Shown in pieces: positions 31,201 through 41,714 of a stretch of DNA of 64,000 nucleotides. The stretch is from positions 310,001 through 374,000 of the forward strand of contig OZ025859.1 of the NCBI GenBank assembly GCA_964019425.1, read 5' to 3'. A model generated the notes under the pieces. The model searched no databases. It had not been told where the DNA came from and worked only from the letters and a program-made list of their open reading frames with translations. A program made the translations under genes and the position numbers. The DNA is from Flectonema sp. DT1601 (Eukaryota; Euglenozoa; Diplonemea; Diplonemida; Diplonemidae). Every line of letters starts with the position of its first letter. Position 1 is the stretch's first letter.

Positions 31201-31439
31201 GAGTTCCCACTGACAGATCGATTTGTAATTGATTTGCGTTCCTGTACAGTCCCAGGTCGGACGGTGTTCTCTCTGACAGATCGACTTGCAATAGTTTTAC
31301 GTTCCTGTACAGTCCCAGGTCGGACACCGTTCTCAACGACAGATCGGCCTTCAATTGATTTTTGTTCCTGTACAGTCCCAGGCTGGACGAACTTGCAGCT
31401 CCATGCTGACTTGCGATAGAAGGGGTTCCCGCGGTTCAC
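28164..31439 (-). CDS. YR element 2 reverse transcriptase-RNase H frame
   Basis: RT-RNase H occupies about 28200-29640. RT shows RFILWTREANENL, CRDFKTGFFQIQIPEQ, LTRLPMGHVCAPE and WWIDNIRLFG at the catalytic region. RNase H shows EVFVDASLKGWGGV, a Glu in INVLEADALGQTLKAI, IWVDNTT and YNPADIPSRG. The frame is open far upstream through the recombinase gene and a 63-bp repeat region, so the first 500 or so codons of the open frame are probably not all protein; expression by overlap or read-through is likely. Confidence 0.85.
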   Translation of the reverse strand: MNRGNPFYRKSAWSCKFVQPGTVQEQKSIEGRSVVENGVRPGTVQERKTIASRSVRENTVRPGTVQERKSITNRSVSGNSVRPGTVQERKSITNRSVSGNSVRPGTVQERESITSRSVSGNSVQPGTVQERKSITSRSVSRNSVQPGTVQERKNITSRFPKENGVQPGAVQERKSIESRYVNENSVRPGTVQERNSSSRRSINNKTSIHIVRERSSIRPAQCGGEHHSADVVEGGPEWKGAPTGQDNRDRGNRTLVRDNAGDVGREDHIRQKEPLEEISEVGAGKESANRPQLGSSVCDGYRGVTTGPPDIYKDAVRGDGKNGHAKRPIAEPSCSFKGSRGSNTNTAGCTDDQKRPARVGSSTEGLQNLVGSTGSMEDCVQMGRGSSTDTQPVYTRDRRRGHNRLVYHPKREEGEPFLAKSMGGDSGITDGRNLRVVAGNGPLRKFTPVGHIKPGERIQKGPQHEAVHGTLHKERCDQPLDAGLGRGSSYPRRAHKQISKAQNNITSFGRNPEVWRRSSRNGKGTEDTDCYLPPLERDVIRKIGAGFTHRSKSTRIPTTAEEIASPLHVASTETMDLEMVQDRMHPAILERFKHVLSLTFPVLKERMNRVRRKKSRFSSEHAEELVNCGIAVPVSTAPLSENIPFTVYEERETGNRQRFILWTREANENLTDFGYEPNVPLKHISYYLDAVRSEVASCRDFKTGFFQIQIPEQSQKFFTFFDSSGRTFALTRLPMGHVCAPEIMNTIAAVVAGDPMFVREEFAEKHVGIHWWIDNIRLFGKKEDVEAATRRMDGFAKEARVTWKPSDTVNLSQDYEFLGVSFSHCDKVVSLGSKIKRKISTCVLSGLSASQLESLGGRLLHASAIVGVSPGKYWFALKYMRRITNRLNYGSIQVQDHVTIPLSVKKELSSWIQAVQRTRKILPERKSGRTAEVFVDASLKGWGGVIVWNSGELDIVGSSWSQGEDRHINVLEADALGQTLKAIKAADHLTIWVDNTTVCGVFRKKMSVKSFILNKCLVKAIDFLFLLKCSYTLGWVSTKYNPADIPSRGTVSHSTKGKVKQALGDFFNMRRGGGAESNENGLQLPRRSQPP
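29834..31354 (-). CDS. YR element 2 tyrosine recombinase
   Basis: About 506 residues. The first 170 or so come from the 63-bp repeats; the recombinase follows. Core motifs are KTASRWAEVAALTRSQF with the first catalytic Arg, YTAHSIKRGAISHL (the His-Arg box), and RLAKHKTISPLSDVTLRYGG with the late His and the Tyr of TLRY. A core-binding region (NLWKRFLKWGQERN...LLTYTKML) precedes it. The gene lies between gag and RT, overlapping the RT frame. Confidence 0.85.
   Translation of the reverse strand: MKADLSLRTVSDLGLYRNVKLLQVDLSERTPSDLGLYRNANQLQIDLSVGTPSDLGLYRNANQLQIDLSVGTPSDLGLYRNANQLQVDLSVGTPSNLGLYRNANQLQVDLSVGTPSNLGLYRNAKILQADSPRRTVSNLGLCRNANQLKVDMSTRTPSDLGRYRNAIHPREDPSTTRQVSTLYGSEVQLDQHNVVGNIILQMLSKGDQNGRGHPQDKITEIEATERLSETMQEMWAGKTTSGRRNLWKRFLKWGQERNLQIDHSSGVLFVMATGVSPQGLLTYTKMLSAVMGKMGMPNGQLLSLAAALRAAGAAIPTQQAVPMIKNDLLEWAAAQKDCRTWLAVLVAWKTASRWAEVAALTRSQFIHVTEDEVIIDWFTTPKGKRANPFSPSRWAVIQGSLTEGIFELLQGMGHFESLHPWDTSSLVKEFRKDPSMKQYTAHSIKRGAISHLMQVLAEGHPIPEELISRLAKHKTISPLSDVTLRYGGDQVAMARALRTQIVTSLL
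30858..31424 (-). repeat. Nine 63-bp tandem repeats inside YR element 2
   Basis: Unit starts recur exactly every 63 bases (30858, 30921, 30984, 31047, 31110, 31173, 31236, 31299, 31362). The unit is 21 codons, and the array stays open in both overlapping minus-strand frames and also on the plus strand. It lies between gag and the recombinase core. Confidence 0.9.
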
Positions 31440-32779
31440 TTCGCCTGTAGACGTGAGCCCCCCCCGGCGTTTCCCTTCGGTCTGAACTGAAAGCGGTTAC
31501 CCACATTCAGTTTCTTTACAAAGGTTGGTGGGCGTGCTCTCTTCTTTTTTACTATCAAGGCATTCGCCTTTTCTACAGGATCTTCGGATGCTATCAGTAG
31601 TTGCTCCTGAAGCTCCGACCGCTTTGTACCGTCTGTACAGAAAAAGTGTTGAAACCTTAACTGTCTCAACAAATCATCCCCCAACTTCACCAAGTGAGGA
31701 ACCTGCGTCCAGCCTGTCACTCTTTCCATACCAAAAAGGAAGTTTGAGAGGTTCTCAAATTTTTCAACCAATAAGTCCCCTCCCAGACCATATTTTAGAC
31801 CGGAAACATATCGGCCATCAAGCTTCATCACTAGTGTCGCCGCCTCCTTCGCTTCAAGGATTTCCTCCCATGCCTTGACCTCCTTTGCACATGACGGGTC
31901 AGTTATCAGTTCTAGGTGCTCTTCATGATCAGGTTCAGGCTGAGTATTCTGTTGTACCGGTGGCTGGAATGGCTGAGGTGGCATCCCCACTGGTGGCTGA
32001 TGTGATAGTGGCGGTGGCATCGGCATCGGTGGCTGATGTGATAGTGGCGGTGGTGGCGGTGGCATCGGCATCTTCACTGCTTCGTGTTGCTGTGGTCGTG
32101 TCTCTTGTCTTTCTACCCGTGTTTTTAGCGAAACGAGTTCCGCCATTAGCGACTGCATTACAGTCTCGGTTTGTTGTTGCTGTTGCTGCTGTCTCATTGT
32201 AAAATCTTCGATGGTCGTCCTTATCGACCCCATCTCTTCAGCCGTGTTTTCCCTGTACCTGGCAACCGATTCAAACCTCTGACCCACTCCAGAAAAGGTT
32301 GCCTCTGTCCGACTTTCTAACACCCTCGTTGCTTCGGCATTGTCTGAACATGCCTGCTGCGCCTGTTGACGCAGTAAGGCTGCATCCTCCTGCAGACTGC
32401 CCATCGCATCGTTGGCGTCATCATACGACACGAGACGGGGGTTCTCCCCCCTTGACAGCCGCTCTCCAACCTTCGCGGCTTTTTCTGCTACCAATCCTCG
32501 ATTTACCCTTGACAGCAGACCCAATAACACAACTGCATGTGTTATTGAGACCGTCGCCAATGATCCTTGCGGCATCCCCAAAGAGATGGCAAGTGTCCCC
32601 CTTACCATCTCCCTAAGCGATGTATCATTCCTCAGCTGATTGAGGTCCACTTCAAACGGGATATCTGCTTTTGCTGTATCCAAATCAATCATTTCACTCT
32701 CTGTAGGTACCGGATTCCCTGTCTTTTTCTCCCATACATTCTTCAAGGCAGCAGGGAATGTAAACTCAACAAGTGGCAT
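31436..32779 (-). CDS. YR element 2 gag-like protein
   Basis: About 447 residues from the first ATG downstream of repeat A1 (MPLVEFTF). It has an alpha-helical N-terminal part, a coiled coil with a glutamine run, a proline-rich linker (PMPPPPPPLSHQPP), then a conserved region (LVEKFENLSNFLFGMERVTGW...QLRFQHFF...ELQEQLLIASEDPVEKANALI) that recurs in YR element 3. A basic tail ends it. I call it gag by position and by that shared region. Confidence 0.7.
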   Translation of the reverse strand: MPLVEFTFPAALKNVWEKKTGNPVPTESEMIDLDTAKADIPFEVDLNQLRNDTSLREMVRGTLAISLGMPQGSLATVSITHAVVLLGLLSRVNRGLVAEKAAKVGERLSRGENPRLVSYDDANDAMGSLQEDAALLRQQAQQACSDNAEATRVLESRTEATFSGVGQRFESVARYRENTAEEMGSIRTTIEDFTMRQQQQQQQTETVMQSLMAELVSLKTRVERQETRPQQHEAVKMPMPPPPPPLSHQPPMPMPPPLSHQPPVGMPPQPFQPPVQQNTQPEPDHEEHLELITDPSCAKEVKAWEEILEAKEAATLVMKLDGRYVSGLKYGLGGDLLVEKFENLSNFLFGMERVTGWTQVPHLVKLGDDLLRQLRFQHFFCTDGTKRSELQEQLLIASEDPVEKANALIVKKKRARPPTFVKKLNVGNRFQFRPKGNAGGGSRLQAK

Positions 32780-32987
32780 CTTCGAAAACGTGAGTGTGAG
32801 AGAAAGAAGTGATCGAGCTGTATAAAGAATTTCTTTTTGAAAAAATAGAAGGCTAAAGAATATATAAAAAATGTCTGTTGTTTTGTTCATTTTTCCAACT
32901 TCGGAATCATACACTTTTCTGTCTGATTCCTTTGATTATTTCTTTCCGGTGCTAAGCTTGGTGGAAAATTACCTGAATGAATTCTAG
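32780..32987 (-). repeat. YR element 2 terminal repeat A1 (208 bp)
   Basis: Near-identical to A2. It lies just upstream of the gag start and may hold the promoter. Confidence 0.9.
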
Positions 32988-34485
32988 AAAATAGAAATTA
33001 GTCGACAAAGTCGAACGATAAAAAAAACAATGATAACATTGTTTATTCTTTTTTTTTTTGTATTTTTTTTAATATTCTTTTTTATTAATTTTGAAAAAAA
33101 AAACAATCAGTTTAGCGTCTTGACCAGGACGGAAAATAGAAAGTGATCGACATAGTCGATCGATAAAAAAACAATGATAACATTGTTTATTCTTTTTTTT
33201 TATTTTAAATTCTTTTTATTTATTTTTTAAAGAAAAAAAAAAACGGAAAATAGAAATTAGTCGACAAAGTCGAACGATAAAAAAAAACAATGATAACATT
33301 GTTTTTCCTTTTTTTTTTTTTTTTTATATTCTTTTTTATTAATTTTGAAAAAAAAACAATCAGTTTAGCGTCTTGACCAGGACGGAAAATAGAAAGTGAT
33401 CGGCATAGTCGATCGATAAAAAAAACAATGATAACATTGTTTATTCTTTTTTTTTATTTTAAATTCTTTTTATTTATTCTTTAAAGAAAAGAAACGGAAA
33501 ATAGAAATTAGTCGACAAAGTCGAACGATAAAAAAAAACAATGATAACATTGTTTATTCTTTTTTTTTTTTTTTCTTTTTTATATTCTTTTTATTAATTT
33601 TGAAAAAAAAACAATCAGTTTAGCGTCTTGACCAGGACGGAAAATAGAAAGTGATCGACGTAGTCGATCGATAAAAAAACAATGATAACATTGTTTATTC
33701 TTTTTTTTTATTTTAAATTCTTTTTATTTATTCTTTAAAGAAAAGAAACGGAAAATAGAAATTAGTCGACAAAGTCGAACGATAAAAAAAAAACAATGAT
33801 AACATTGTTTATTCTTTTTTTTTTTTTTTTTTATATTCTTTTTTATTAATTTTGAAAAAAAAACAATCAGTTTAGCGTCTTGACCAGGACGGAAAATAGA
33901 AAGTGATCGACATAGTCGATCGATAAAAAAACAATGATAACATTGTTTATTCTTTTTTTTATTTTAAATTCTTTTTATTTATTTTTTAAAGAAAAAAAAC
34001 GGAAAATAGAAATTAGTCAACAAAGTCGAACAATAAAAAAAAACAATGATAACATTGTTTATTCTTTTTTTTTTTATTTTTTTTTTTTTATTCTTTTTTA
34101 TTAATTTTGAAAAAAAAAAACAATCAGTTTAGCGTCTTGACCAGGACGGAAAATAGAAAGTAATCGACATAGTCGATCGATAAAAAAACAATGATAACAT
34201 TGTTTATTCTTTTTTTTTATTTTAAATTCTTTTTATTTATTCTTTAAAGAAAAGAAACGGAAAATAGAAATTAGTCGACAAAGTCGAACGATAAAAAAAA
34301 ACAATGATAACATTGTTTATTCTTTTTTTTTTTTTTTATATTCTTTTTATTAATTTTTTAAAAAAAAAAAAAAACAATCAGTTTAGCGTCTTGACCAGGA
34401 CGGAAAACTGGAAGTAATCGACATAGTCGATCGATAAAAAAAACAATGATAACATTGTTTCATCTTTTATATTTTTTAATTTTTT
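32988..34485 (-). repeat. Stem-loop minisatellite array, copy D, second part
   Basis: Continues 26095-27648 after the YR insertion. Same unit types, inverted. Confidence 0.95.
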
Positions 34486-34771
34486 TTTTATATTTGAAGA
34501 AAAGAAAGAAGAAAAAAAAAAAAAAAAAAACAAGCGGAATTGATCATAATGGGTGGCAGGGGTTGATATAACTTCATTTGAAAATTCTTCTTTTTTAATT
34601 TCTTTTTTTTTGAAATTTTTTTTTTTATTTAACAGGAGTTAAGATCACTTACATGAGTTAACACAACACAGATACGAGAGTAGCAAACTGAGGTAACACT
34701 ACCAATTCAACAAAAAATAATCAGGATCGGACACAAGGAGGAGGGTTCATTCTACCTCTCACTGTCCTTGC
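34486..34771 (-). repeat. Spacer, copy D (inverted)
   Basis: Reverse complement of 15220-15534. No gene. Confidence 0.7.
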
Positions 34772-34868
34772 TGGTATCTTAAGTGTCTTGGTATCTCTTT
34801 TGTGTCGGTATCTCGGAAGTGCTGGTATCTCGTATGTGCGTTGGTATCTCTTGCGTGTTGGTATCTCT
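34772..34868 (-). repeat. Iteron cluster, copy D (inverted)
   Basis: Six GGTATCT boxes, the complement of AGATACC. Confidence 0.75.
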
Positions 34869-35705
34869 TGCACATAAGAAAAAATATTGAGTTAACATGA
34901 TCAGTTTTATTTAAAATTAAAGACAGACCGGAACTATTTGAAAATAAAATGTAGATGGGAAACAGTGAAAATTAAAATGAATGATAAAATTAAATGAGAT
35001 TTATGACATAACAGACCAGATAGAGAGTAATAAAGGGAAAAGGAAAACGGAAAGGGTTCATTCACTTAGTTAAAGTTAAGACCGATTAGTCAGTTTAAGG
35101 TCTTGACTAGGACCAACAAAAAAAAAAAAAAAAAAAATATAAATAAATAAATAAATAACGATCAAGCTGAGCTGATCTTGTTTTTATTAAAAAAAAGGGG
35201 AGCGGGAGGGATGGAAGGAATAAAGGAAAAAAAAAGAAAAGGTCGATCAATTGGATCTGGTCGTCGAGAAGAAGAAGACAATTATTTTAAAGGTCGATCG
35301 GCATAGCCGATCGTTGAGAAAAATAACCAGATAAAAATACAATCAGTTTAAATAAAAAAAAAAAAAATAAATAAATAAAAAAAGTTTAACGATCAAGCTG
35401 AGCTGATCTTGTTTTTATTAAAATAAGGGGAGCGGGAGGGATGGAAGGAATAAAGGAAAAAAAAAGAAAAGGTCGATCAATTGGATCTGATCGTCGAGAA
35501 GAAGAAAACAATTATTTTTAAAAAAAATGATCGGTATAGCCGATCGTTGAGAAAAGAACAGATATAAATACAATCGGTTTTGGTGATCGACGAGTGGAGC
35601 GATCACTTGACAAGAAGGAAAAAAGAAAGGACCGATTAATTGGGGCTTTGGTTGTATTCCCAAGGCATGTTTTTTTTTTTTTTTTTTTTTTATTATTCAT
35701 TTACA

Positions 35706-35739
<34 letters not shown>

Positions 35740-36027
35740 TAATCACATTTTGTTCAAAAATATTTCATATTAGAGTAAAAGAAAAAGAAAAAAAGAAATA
35801 AGAGAAAAAAAAAAAAAAAACCATTGCTGGCCCCCTCACCACTCATAGAGGATGAGGAGGCCAGTAAGGCGACACTCAAATCTATGCCAAGCCTTGGGAA
35901 CTTGGATTGGGGTTTAGACCATTTACAATTAACAGTTGACAATTAATCTGATTAACGTTATGATCTGACGGACATAAACATATCGACAAAATAATACAAA
36001 TAAATAAATACTAATAGAAACTAGAAC
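34869..36027 (-). repeat. Hairpin string, long-range inverted repeat and 3' flank, copy D (inverted)
   Basis: Reverse complement of 13990-15122 with small differences, including both GATC-dyad repeats, the TTTCCCATCTAC module (about 34918-35015) and the CCAAGGC arms (about 35655-35900). It lacks the extra duplication of the ORF end seen in copy B at 13904-13990. Confidence 0.75.
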
Positions 36028-37499
36028 TTAGCAATCGTCATCTAAAAAGATTCTTCTGCGATCATGAGGATTCGTTGAGGGTGGAGTTCGCTTTTTTTGT
36101 GATAGGCGCTCCCTCGGACGCTTTGGGGTCTCATTTTCTTCTTGCGCTTCCTTTTCGGGTGGGTTAAAACCATTTGCCCATGTTTGTAACTGAAATTTGA
36201 GAGCTCTGTTTTGGTCTTTTGCCAAATAGAGTTGCTCAGAGAGCTCACTGGCCATCTCCATCAACAACATGGAATGATCCAGTTGTTCTTTATGGATAGT
36301 CTTCTGTTGATAGCTCAACTCGGAGCATCGACGTTGCTCTTCCACTAGTTTTTCCGAGAGCAGCGCCACTTTCTCATTTGTCTGGAGAGAGTCACTTACC
36401 GCTTGACAGTAGTTGTCCAGTAAATCGAGTCTACCTTCGGACCATTGCCTCGCAATAGGTGAATCTTCCGTCGATGAGGTCGCCGCACTGTCTTTTTCTT
36501 GTTCCGTTTGAGCAGAAGACGATACCAGTAGTCTACTTTGAGACAGTTCAGAAGGGAACGTGATCAATGGAGAATGAGGTTTAAAAAAAAAGGAAAGACG
36601 GGGTTTGGGAGTCCAGGAGTAATAGGTTGTTGCGATGAGAGGGAGTCGATAATTCTTTACCGTGGACGTTGATTCGAATAAAAAAGGGGGTGTTGGGGAA
36701 AATTGTTGGGAAAAATGGGACAGTTGAGGGCCAGCACGCAATGTTGCGACCTCTTGTTGAGACAAATAGAGTTGAATTTTTGTTCCAGTTTCATCCCTAC
36801 ACTTAGATTCTAATTCATTGTTTAATAGAATGAACCTTTGTTGTAAGTTGAAATAAAACATTTCAGCGTGGTCCGCTCTTTGTGATTGTCGCGCCAGCTC
36901 GCTCGTCCTTTTTTCCTCCAGAGAGTTAGTTCTTTGAACTAATGAGAGAAGAGAACTTTTCACTAAATCACATTCAGCGATCAGGTGTTGATTCTCTTTT
37001 TCCAATAGTTCACGTTTTTTCTGTTCCGTTTCTACGTTAAAGACAGATGGGGGTGCGGATAGATTTAAAGGGAGTGGGCTGTGAGATACACTCTCGGCGG
37101 CCCGTTGTTTGGATGCTTTGTTCTCAATAGACAATCCATTCAGTAGCTGCTTGTCATTCTCAAGGGAGGCTGACATCGCATTAAAGTAAAATAAAAATAG
37201 AACATAAAACATTCGTTCTTTCATTTGTTCTAGTTCGTTTTCTAAAATCTGGCATTTCAAGGAAAGTTTCAGCCTTAATCTTCCTTCTTTTTTATTGTAC
37301 AAGGGGGTTTGGGAACCCATGTCAGATTGACTTCTTATCACTATAGCGAAATCAGCAGGAAGTGTTTGCGATCCCGTTGACATGAGTTCAGGTGGGGAAT
37401 TCTGGAGAGAGATAGAAGAAATAGAAGAGAATGACAAGGAGAGTCCAGTGAGCTCATCCTCATCTAACAAAAAAGAAGGGGCCGGGGAGGAAGAAGAAC
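36028..37499 (-). CDS. Coiled-coil protein of the macro-repeat, copy D
   Basis: Nearly identical to copy B over its whole length (for example AYHKKSE against AYPKKSE near the C-terminus), with the same layout. Homology to B begins at 37499, exactly where B begins at 12302, and the frame here is preceded by minisatellite rather than LINE sequence. This shows that the extra N-terminal codons of the long open frame around B are foreign. No ATG stands at the start of homology, as in B. Confidence 0.7.
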
Positions 37500-38402
37500 C
37501 TTTTTATCGATCGACTATGTCGATTACTTTCTATTTTCCGTCCTGGTCAAGACGCTAAACTGATTGTTTTTTTTTTTTTTTTTCAAAATTAATAAAAAAG
37601 AATATAAAAAAAAAAATAAAAAAAAGAATAAACAATGTTATCATTGTTTTTTTATCGTTCGACTTTGTCGACTAATTTCTATTTTCCGTTTTTCTTCTTA
37701 AAAAATAAATAAAAAGAATTTAAAAAAAAAAAAAAAAAAAAAGAATAAACAATGTTATCATTGTTTTTTTATCGATCGACTATGTCGATTACTTTCTATT
37801 TTCCGTCCTGGTCAAGACGCTAAACTGATTGTTTTTTTTTTTTTCAAAATTAATAAAAAAGAATAAAAAAAAAAAAATAAAAAAAAGAATAAACAATGTT
37901 ATCATTGTTTTTTTATCGTTCGACTTTGTCGACTAATTTCTATTTTCCGTTTTTTTTTTCTTAAAAAATAAATAAAAAGAATTTAAAAAAAAAAAAAAAA
38001 AAAAGAATAAACAATGTTATCATTGTTTTTTTATCGATCGACTTTGTCGACTAATTTCTATTTTCCGTCCTGGTCAAGACGCTAAACTGATTGTTTTCTA
38101 AATAAATAAAAAGAATAAAAAAAAAAAAAAAAGAAAAAGATAAAACAATGTTATCATTGTTTTTTTTTATCGATCGACTATGTCGATTACTTTCTATTTT
38201 CCGTCCTGGTCAGGACGCTAAACTGATTGTTTTTTCTTTAAAAAATAAATAAAAAGAATAAAAAAAAAAAAAAAAAAAAAAAAAAGAATAAACAATGTTA
38301 TCATTGTTTTGTTATCGATCGACTTTGTCGACTAATTTCTATTTTCCGTCCTGGTCAAGACGCTAAACTGATGTTTTTTCTTTAAAAAATAAATAAAAAG
38401 AA

Positions 38403-38433
<31 letters not shown>

Positions 38434-38829
38434 TAAACAATGTTATCATTGTTTTTTTTTATCGATCGACTATGTCGATCACTTTCTATTTCCCGTCCTG
38501 GTCAGGACGCTAAACTGATTGTTTTTTCTTTAAAAATAAATAAAAAGAATAAAAAAAAAAAAAAAAGGAATAAACAATGTTATCATTGTTTTTATTTTAT
38601 CGATCGACTATGTCGATTACTTTCTATTTTCCGTCCTGGTCAAGACGCTAAACTGATTGTTTTTTCTTTAAAAAATAAAAAGAAGGATTTAAAAAAAAAA
38701 AAAAAAAAAAAAAAAGAATAAACAATGTTATCATTGTTTTTTTATCGATCGACTATGTCGATCACTTTCTATTTTTCGTCCTGGTCAAGACGCTAAACTG
38801 ATTGTTTTTTCTTTAAAAATAATAAAAAG

Positions 38830-38866
<37 letters not shown>

Positions 38867-39238
38867 ATAAACAATGTTATCATTGTTTTTTTATCGATCG
38901 ACTATGTCGATCACTTTCTATTTTCCGTCCTGGTCAAGACGCAAAACTGATTGTTTTTTTTCAAAATTAATAAAAAAGAATACAAAAAAAAATAAAAAAA
39001 AAAGAATAAACAATGTTATCATTGTTTTTTTTTTATCGTTCGACGTTGTTGACTAATTTCTATTTTCCGTTTTTTTTTTTTTCTTTTTAAAAAATAAATA
39101 AAAAGATTTAAAAAAAAAAAAAAAGAATAAACAATGTTATCATTGTTTTTTTTATCGATCGACTATGTCGATTACTTTCTATTTTCCGTCCTGGTCAAGA
39201 CGCTAAACTGATTGTTTTTTCTTTAAAAAAAAAAAAAG

Positions 39239-39277
<39 letters not shown>

Positions 39278-40188
39278 ATAAACAATGTTATCATTGTTTT
39301 TTTTTATCGATCGACTATGTCGATCACTTTCTATTTTCCGTCCTGGTCAAGACGCTAAACTGATTGTTTTTTTTTCAAAATTAATAAAAAAGAATATAAA
39401 AAAAAAAAATAAAAAAAAAAGAATAAACAATGTTATCATTGTTTTTTTTTTATCGTTCGACTTTGTCGACTAATTTCTATTTTCCGTTTTTTTTCTTTTT
39501 AAAATAAAAAGAATTTAAAAAAAAAAAAAAAAAAGAGTAAACAATGTTATCATTGTTTTTTTTTATCGATCGACTATGTCGATTACTTTCTATTTTCCGT
39601 CCTAGTCAAGACGCTAAACTGATTGTTTTTTTTTCAAAATTAATAAAAAAGAATAAAAAAAAACAAAAAAAAAAAGAATAAACAATGTTATCATTGTTTT
39701 TTTTTATCGATCGACTATGTCGATTACTTTCTATTTTCCGTCCTGGTCAAGACGCTAAACTGATTGTTTTTTTTTCAAAATTAATAAAAAAGATTAAAAA
39801 AAAACAAAAAAAAAAAGAATAAACAATGTTATCATTGTTTTTTTTTTATCGTTCGACTTTGTCGACTAATTTTTATTTTCCGTTTTTTTTTCTTTAAAAA
39901 TAAATAAAAAGAATTTAAAAAAAAAAAAAAAAAAAAGAATAAACAATGTTATCATTGTTTTTTTATCGATCGACTATGTCGATCACTTTCTATTTTCCGT
40001 CCTGGTCAAGACGCTAAACTGATTGTTTTTTCTTTAAAATAATAAAAAGGATTAAAAAAAAAAAAAAAAAAAAAAGAATAAACAATGTTATCATTGTTTT
40101 TTATCGATCGACTATGTCGATCACTTTCTATTTTCCGTCCTGGTCAAGACGCTAAACTGATTGTTTTTTCTTTAAAAAATAATTAAAA

Positions 40189-40224
<36 letters not shown>

Positions 40225-40469
40225 ATAAACAATGTTTTTTTTTATCGATCGACTATGTCGATCACTTTCAATTTTCCGTCCTGGTCAGGACGCTAAACTG
40301 ATTGTTTTTTCTTTAAAAATAAATAAAAAGAATAAAAAAAAAAAAAAAAAAAAAAGGAATAAACAATGTTATCATTGTTTTTTTTCTATCGATCGACTAT
40401 GTCGATTAATTTCTATTTTCCGTCCTGATCGAGACGCTAAACTGATTGTTTCCTTTTTTTAAATAATAA

Positions 40470-40500
<31 letters not shown>
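37500..40500 (+). repeat. Stem-loop minisatellite array, copy E
   Basis: Plus-strand array beginning inside a unit at the inversion junction 37499/37500. Its internal order of variant units matches copy F closely. Confidence 0.95.
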
Positions 40501-40505
<5 letters not shown>

Positions 40506-40896
40506 ATCTCCCTGCTATCCTCATATCCCCACAATAATATTATACCTTTTCATTTTCTCTTTCCTTTTCTGGTCTTTTTTTTTTCTTTTTTTCCTTTTTC
40601 ATACAACGTTTTTTATTTATATTTTATTTTTTTTTTTTTTTTTCATGTTTGATTATTTCCTCTTCATATTTTTTTTCTATTCTTTCTTTTTTTTTTTTTT
40701 TTTTTTTTCTCTACCTCTCTCTTAATTCTGTTCGTTTCTTTGAAACGAAAATTCATTTGAATATTATTCCTTGGTCAGCAACCATCATTGTCGCCCTTTG
40801 GGCCTGTTAAAAAAAAAAAAAATAAAAAGAAAGTTTACATCGGGAATAGGGCAGGAGCCAAAAGCTCCCAGTCCGTTACTTCCCACCTTTTCGAAA
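40501..40896 (+). repeat. GAGCATCTCC block and leader, copy E
   Basis: Matches 5339-5755 with a shorter T-run; hairpin at 40731-40749. It ends CGAAATTC, then jumps straight into the next minisatellite array. Confidence 0.8.
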
Positions 40897-40904
40897 TTCT
40901 AAAC

Positions 40905-41683
40905 AATGTTATCATTGTATTTTTATCGATCGACTATGTCGATTACTTTCTATTTTCCGTCCTGGTCAAGACGCTAAACTGATTGTTTTTTTTTTTTTTT
41001 TCAAAATTAATAAAAAAGAATATAAAAAAAAAAATAAAAAAAAGAATGAACAATGTTATCATTGTTTTTTTTATCGTTCGACTTTGTCGACTAATTTCTA
41101 TTTTCCGTTTTTCTTCTTAAAAAATAAATAAAAAGAATTTAAAAAAAAAAAAAAAAAAAAGAATAAACAATGTTATCATTGTTTTTTTATCGATCGACTA
41201 TGTCGATTACTTTCTATTTTCCGTCCTGGTCAAGACGCTAAACTGATTGTTTTTTTTTTTTTCAAAATTAATAAAAAAGAATATAAAAAAAAAAAAATAA
41301 AAAAAGGAATAAACAATGTTATCATTGTTTTTTTATCGTTCGACTTTGTCGACTAATTTCTATTTTCCGTTTTTTTTTTTTCTTAAAAAATAAATAAAAA
41401 GAATTTAAAAAAAAAAAAAAAAAAAAAGAATAAACAATGTTATCATTGTTTTTTTATCGATCGACTTTGTCGACTAATTTCTATTTTCCGTCCTGGTCAA
41501 GACGCTAAACTGATTGTTTTTTCTAAATAAATAAAAAGAATAAAAAAAAAAAAAAAAAAAAAAGATTAAACAATGTTATCATTGTTTTTTTTTATCGATC
41601 GACTATGTCGATTACTTTCTATTTTCCGTCCTGGTCAGGACGCTAAACTGATTGTTTTTTCTTTAAAAAATAAATAAAAAGAA

Positions 41684-41714
<31 letters not shown>

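Larger units (their letters stand above)
27649..32987 (-). mobile_element. YR retrotransposon 2 with split direct repeats
   Basis: About 5.34 kb, minus strand, inserted inside one minisatellite unit (between ACGG and AAAATAG). Read on the minus strand the order is A1 (32987-32780), gag, YR, RT-RNase H, B1 (28225-28054), A2 (28053-27846), B2 (27820-27649). This A1-ORFs-B1-A2-B2 layout is diagnostic of Ngaro/VIPER-type YR retrotransposons. The A and B pairs are near-identical, so the insertion looks young, and the element looks whole. Confidence 0.9.
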
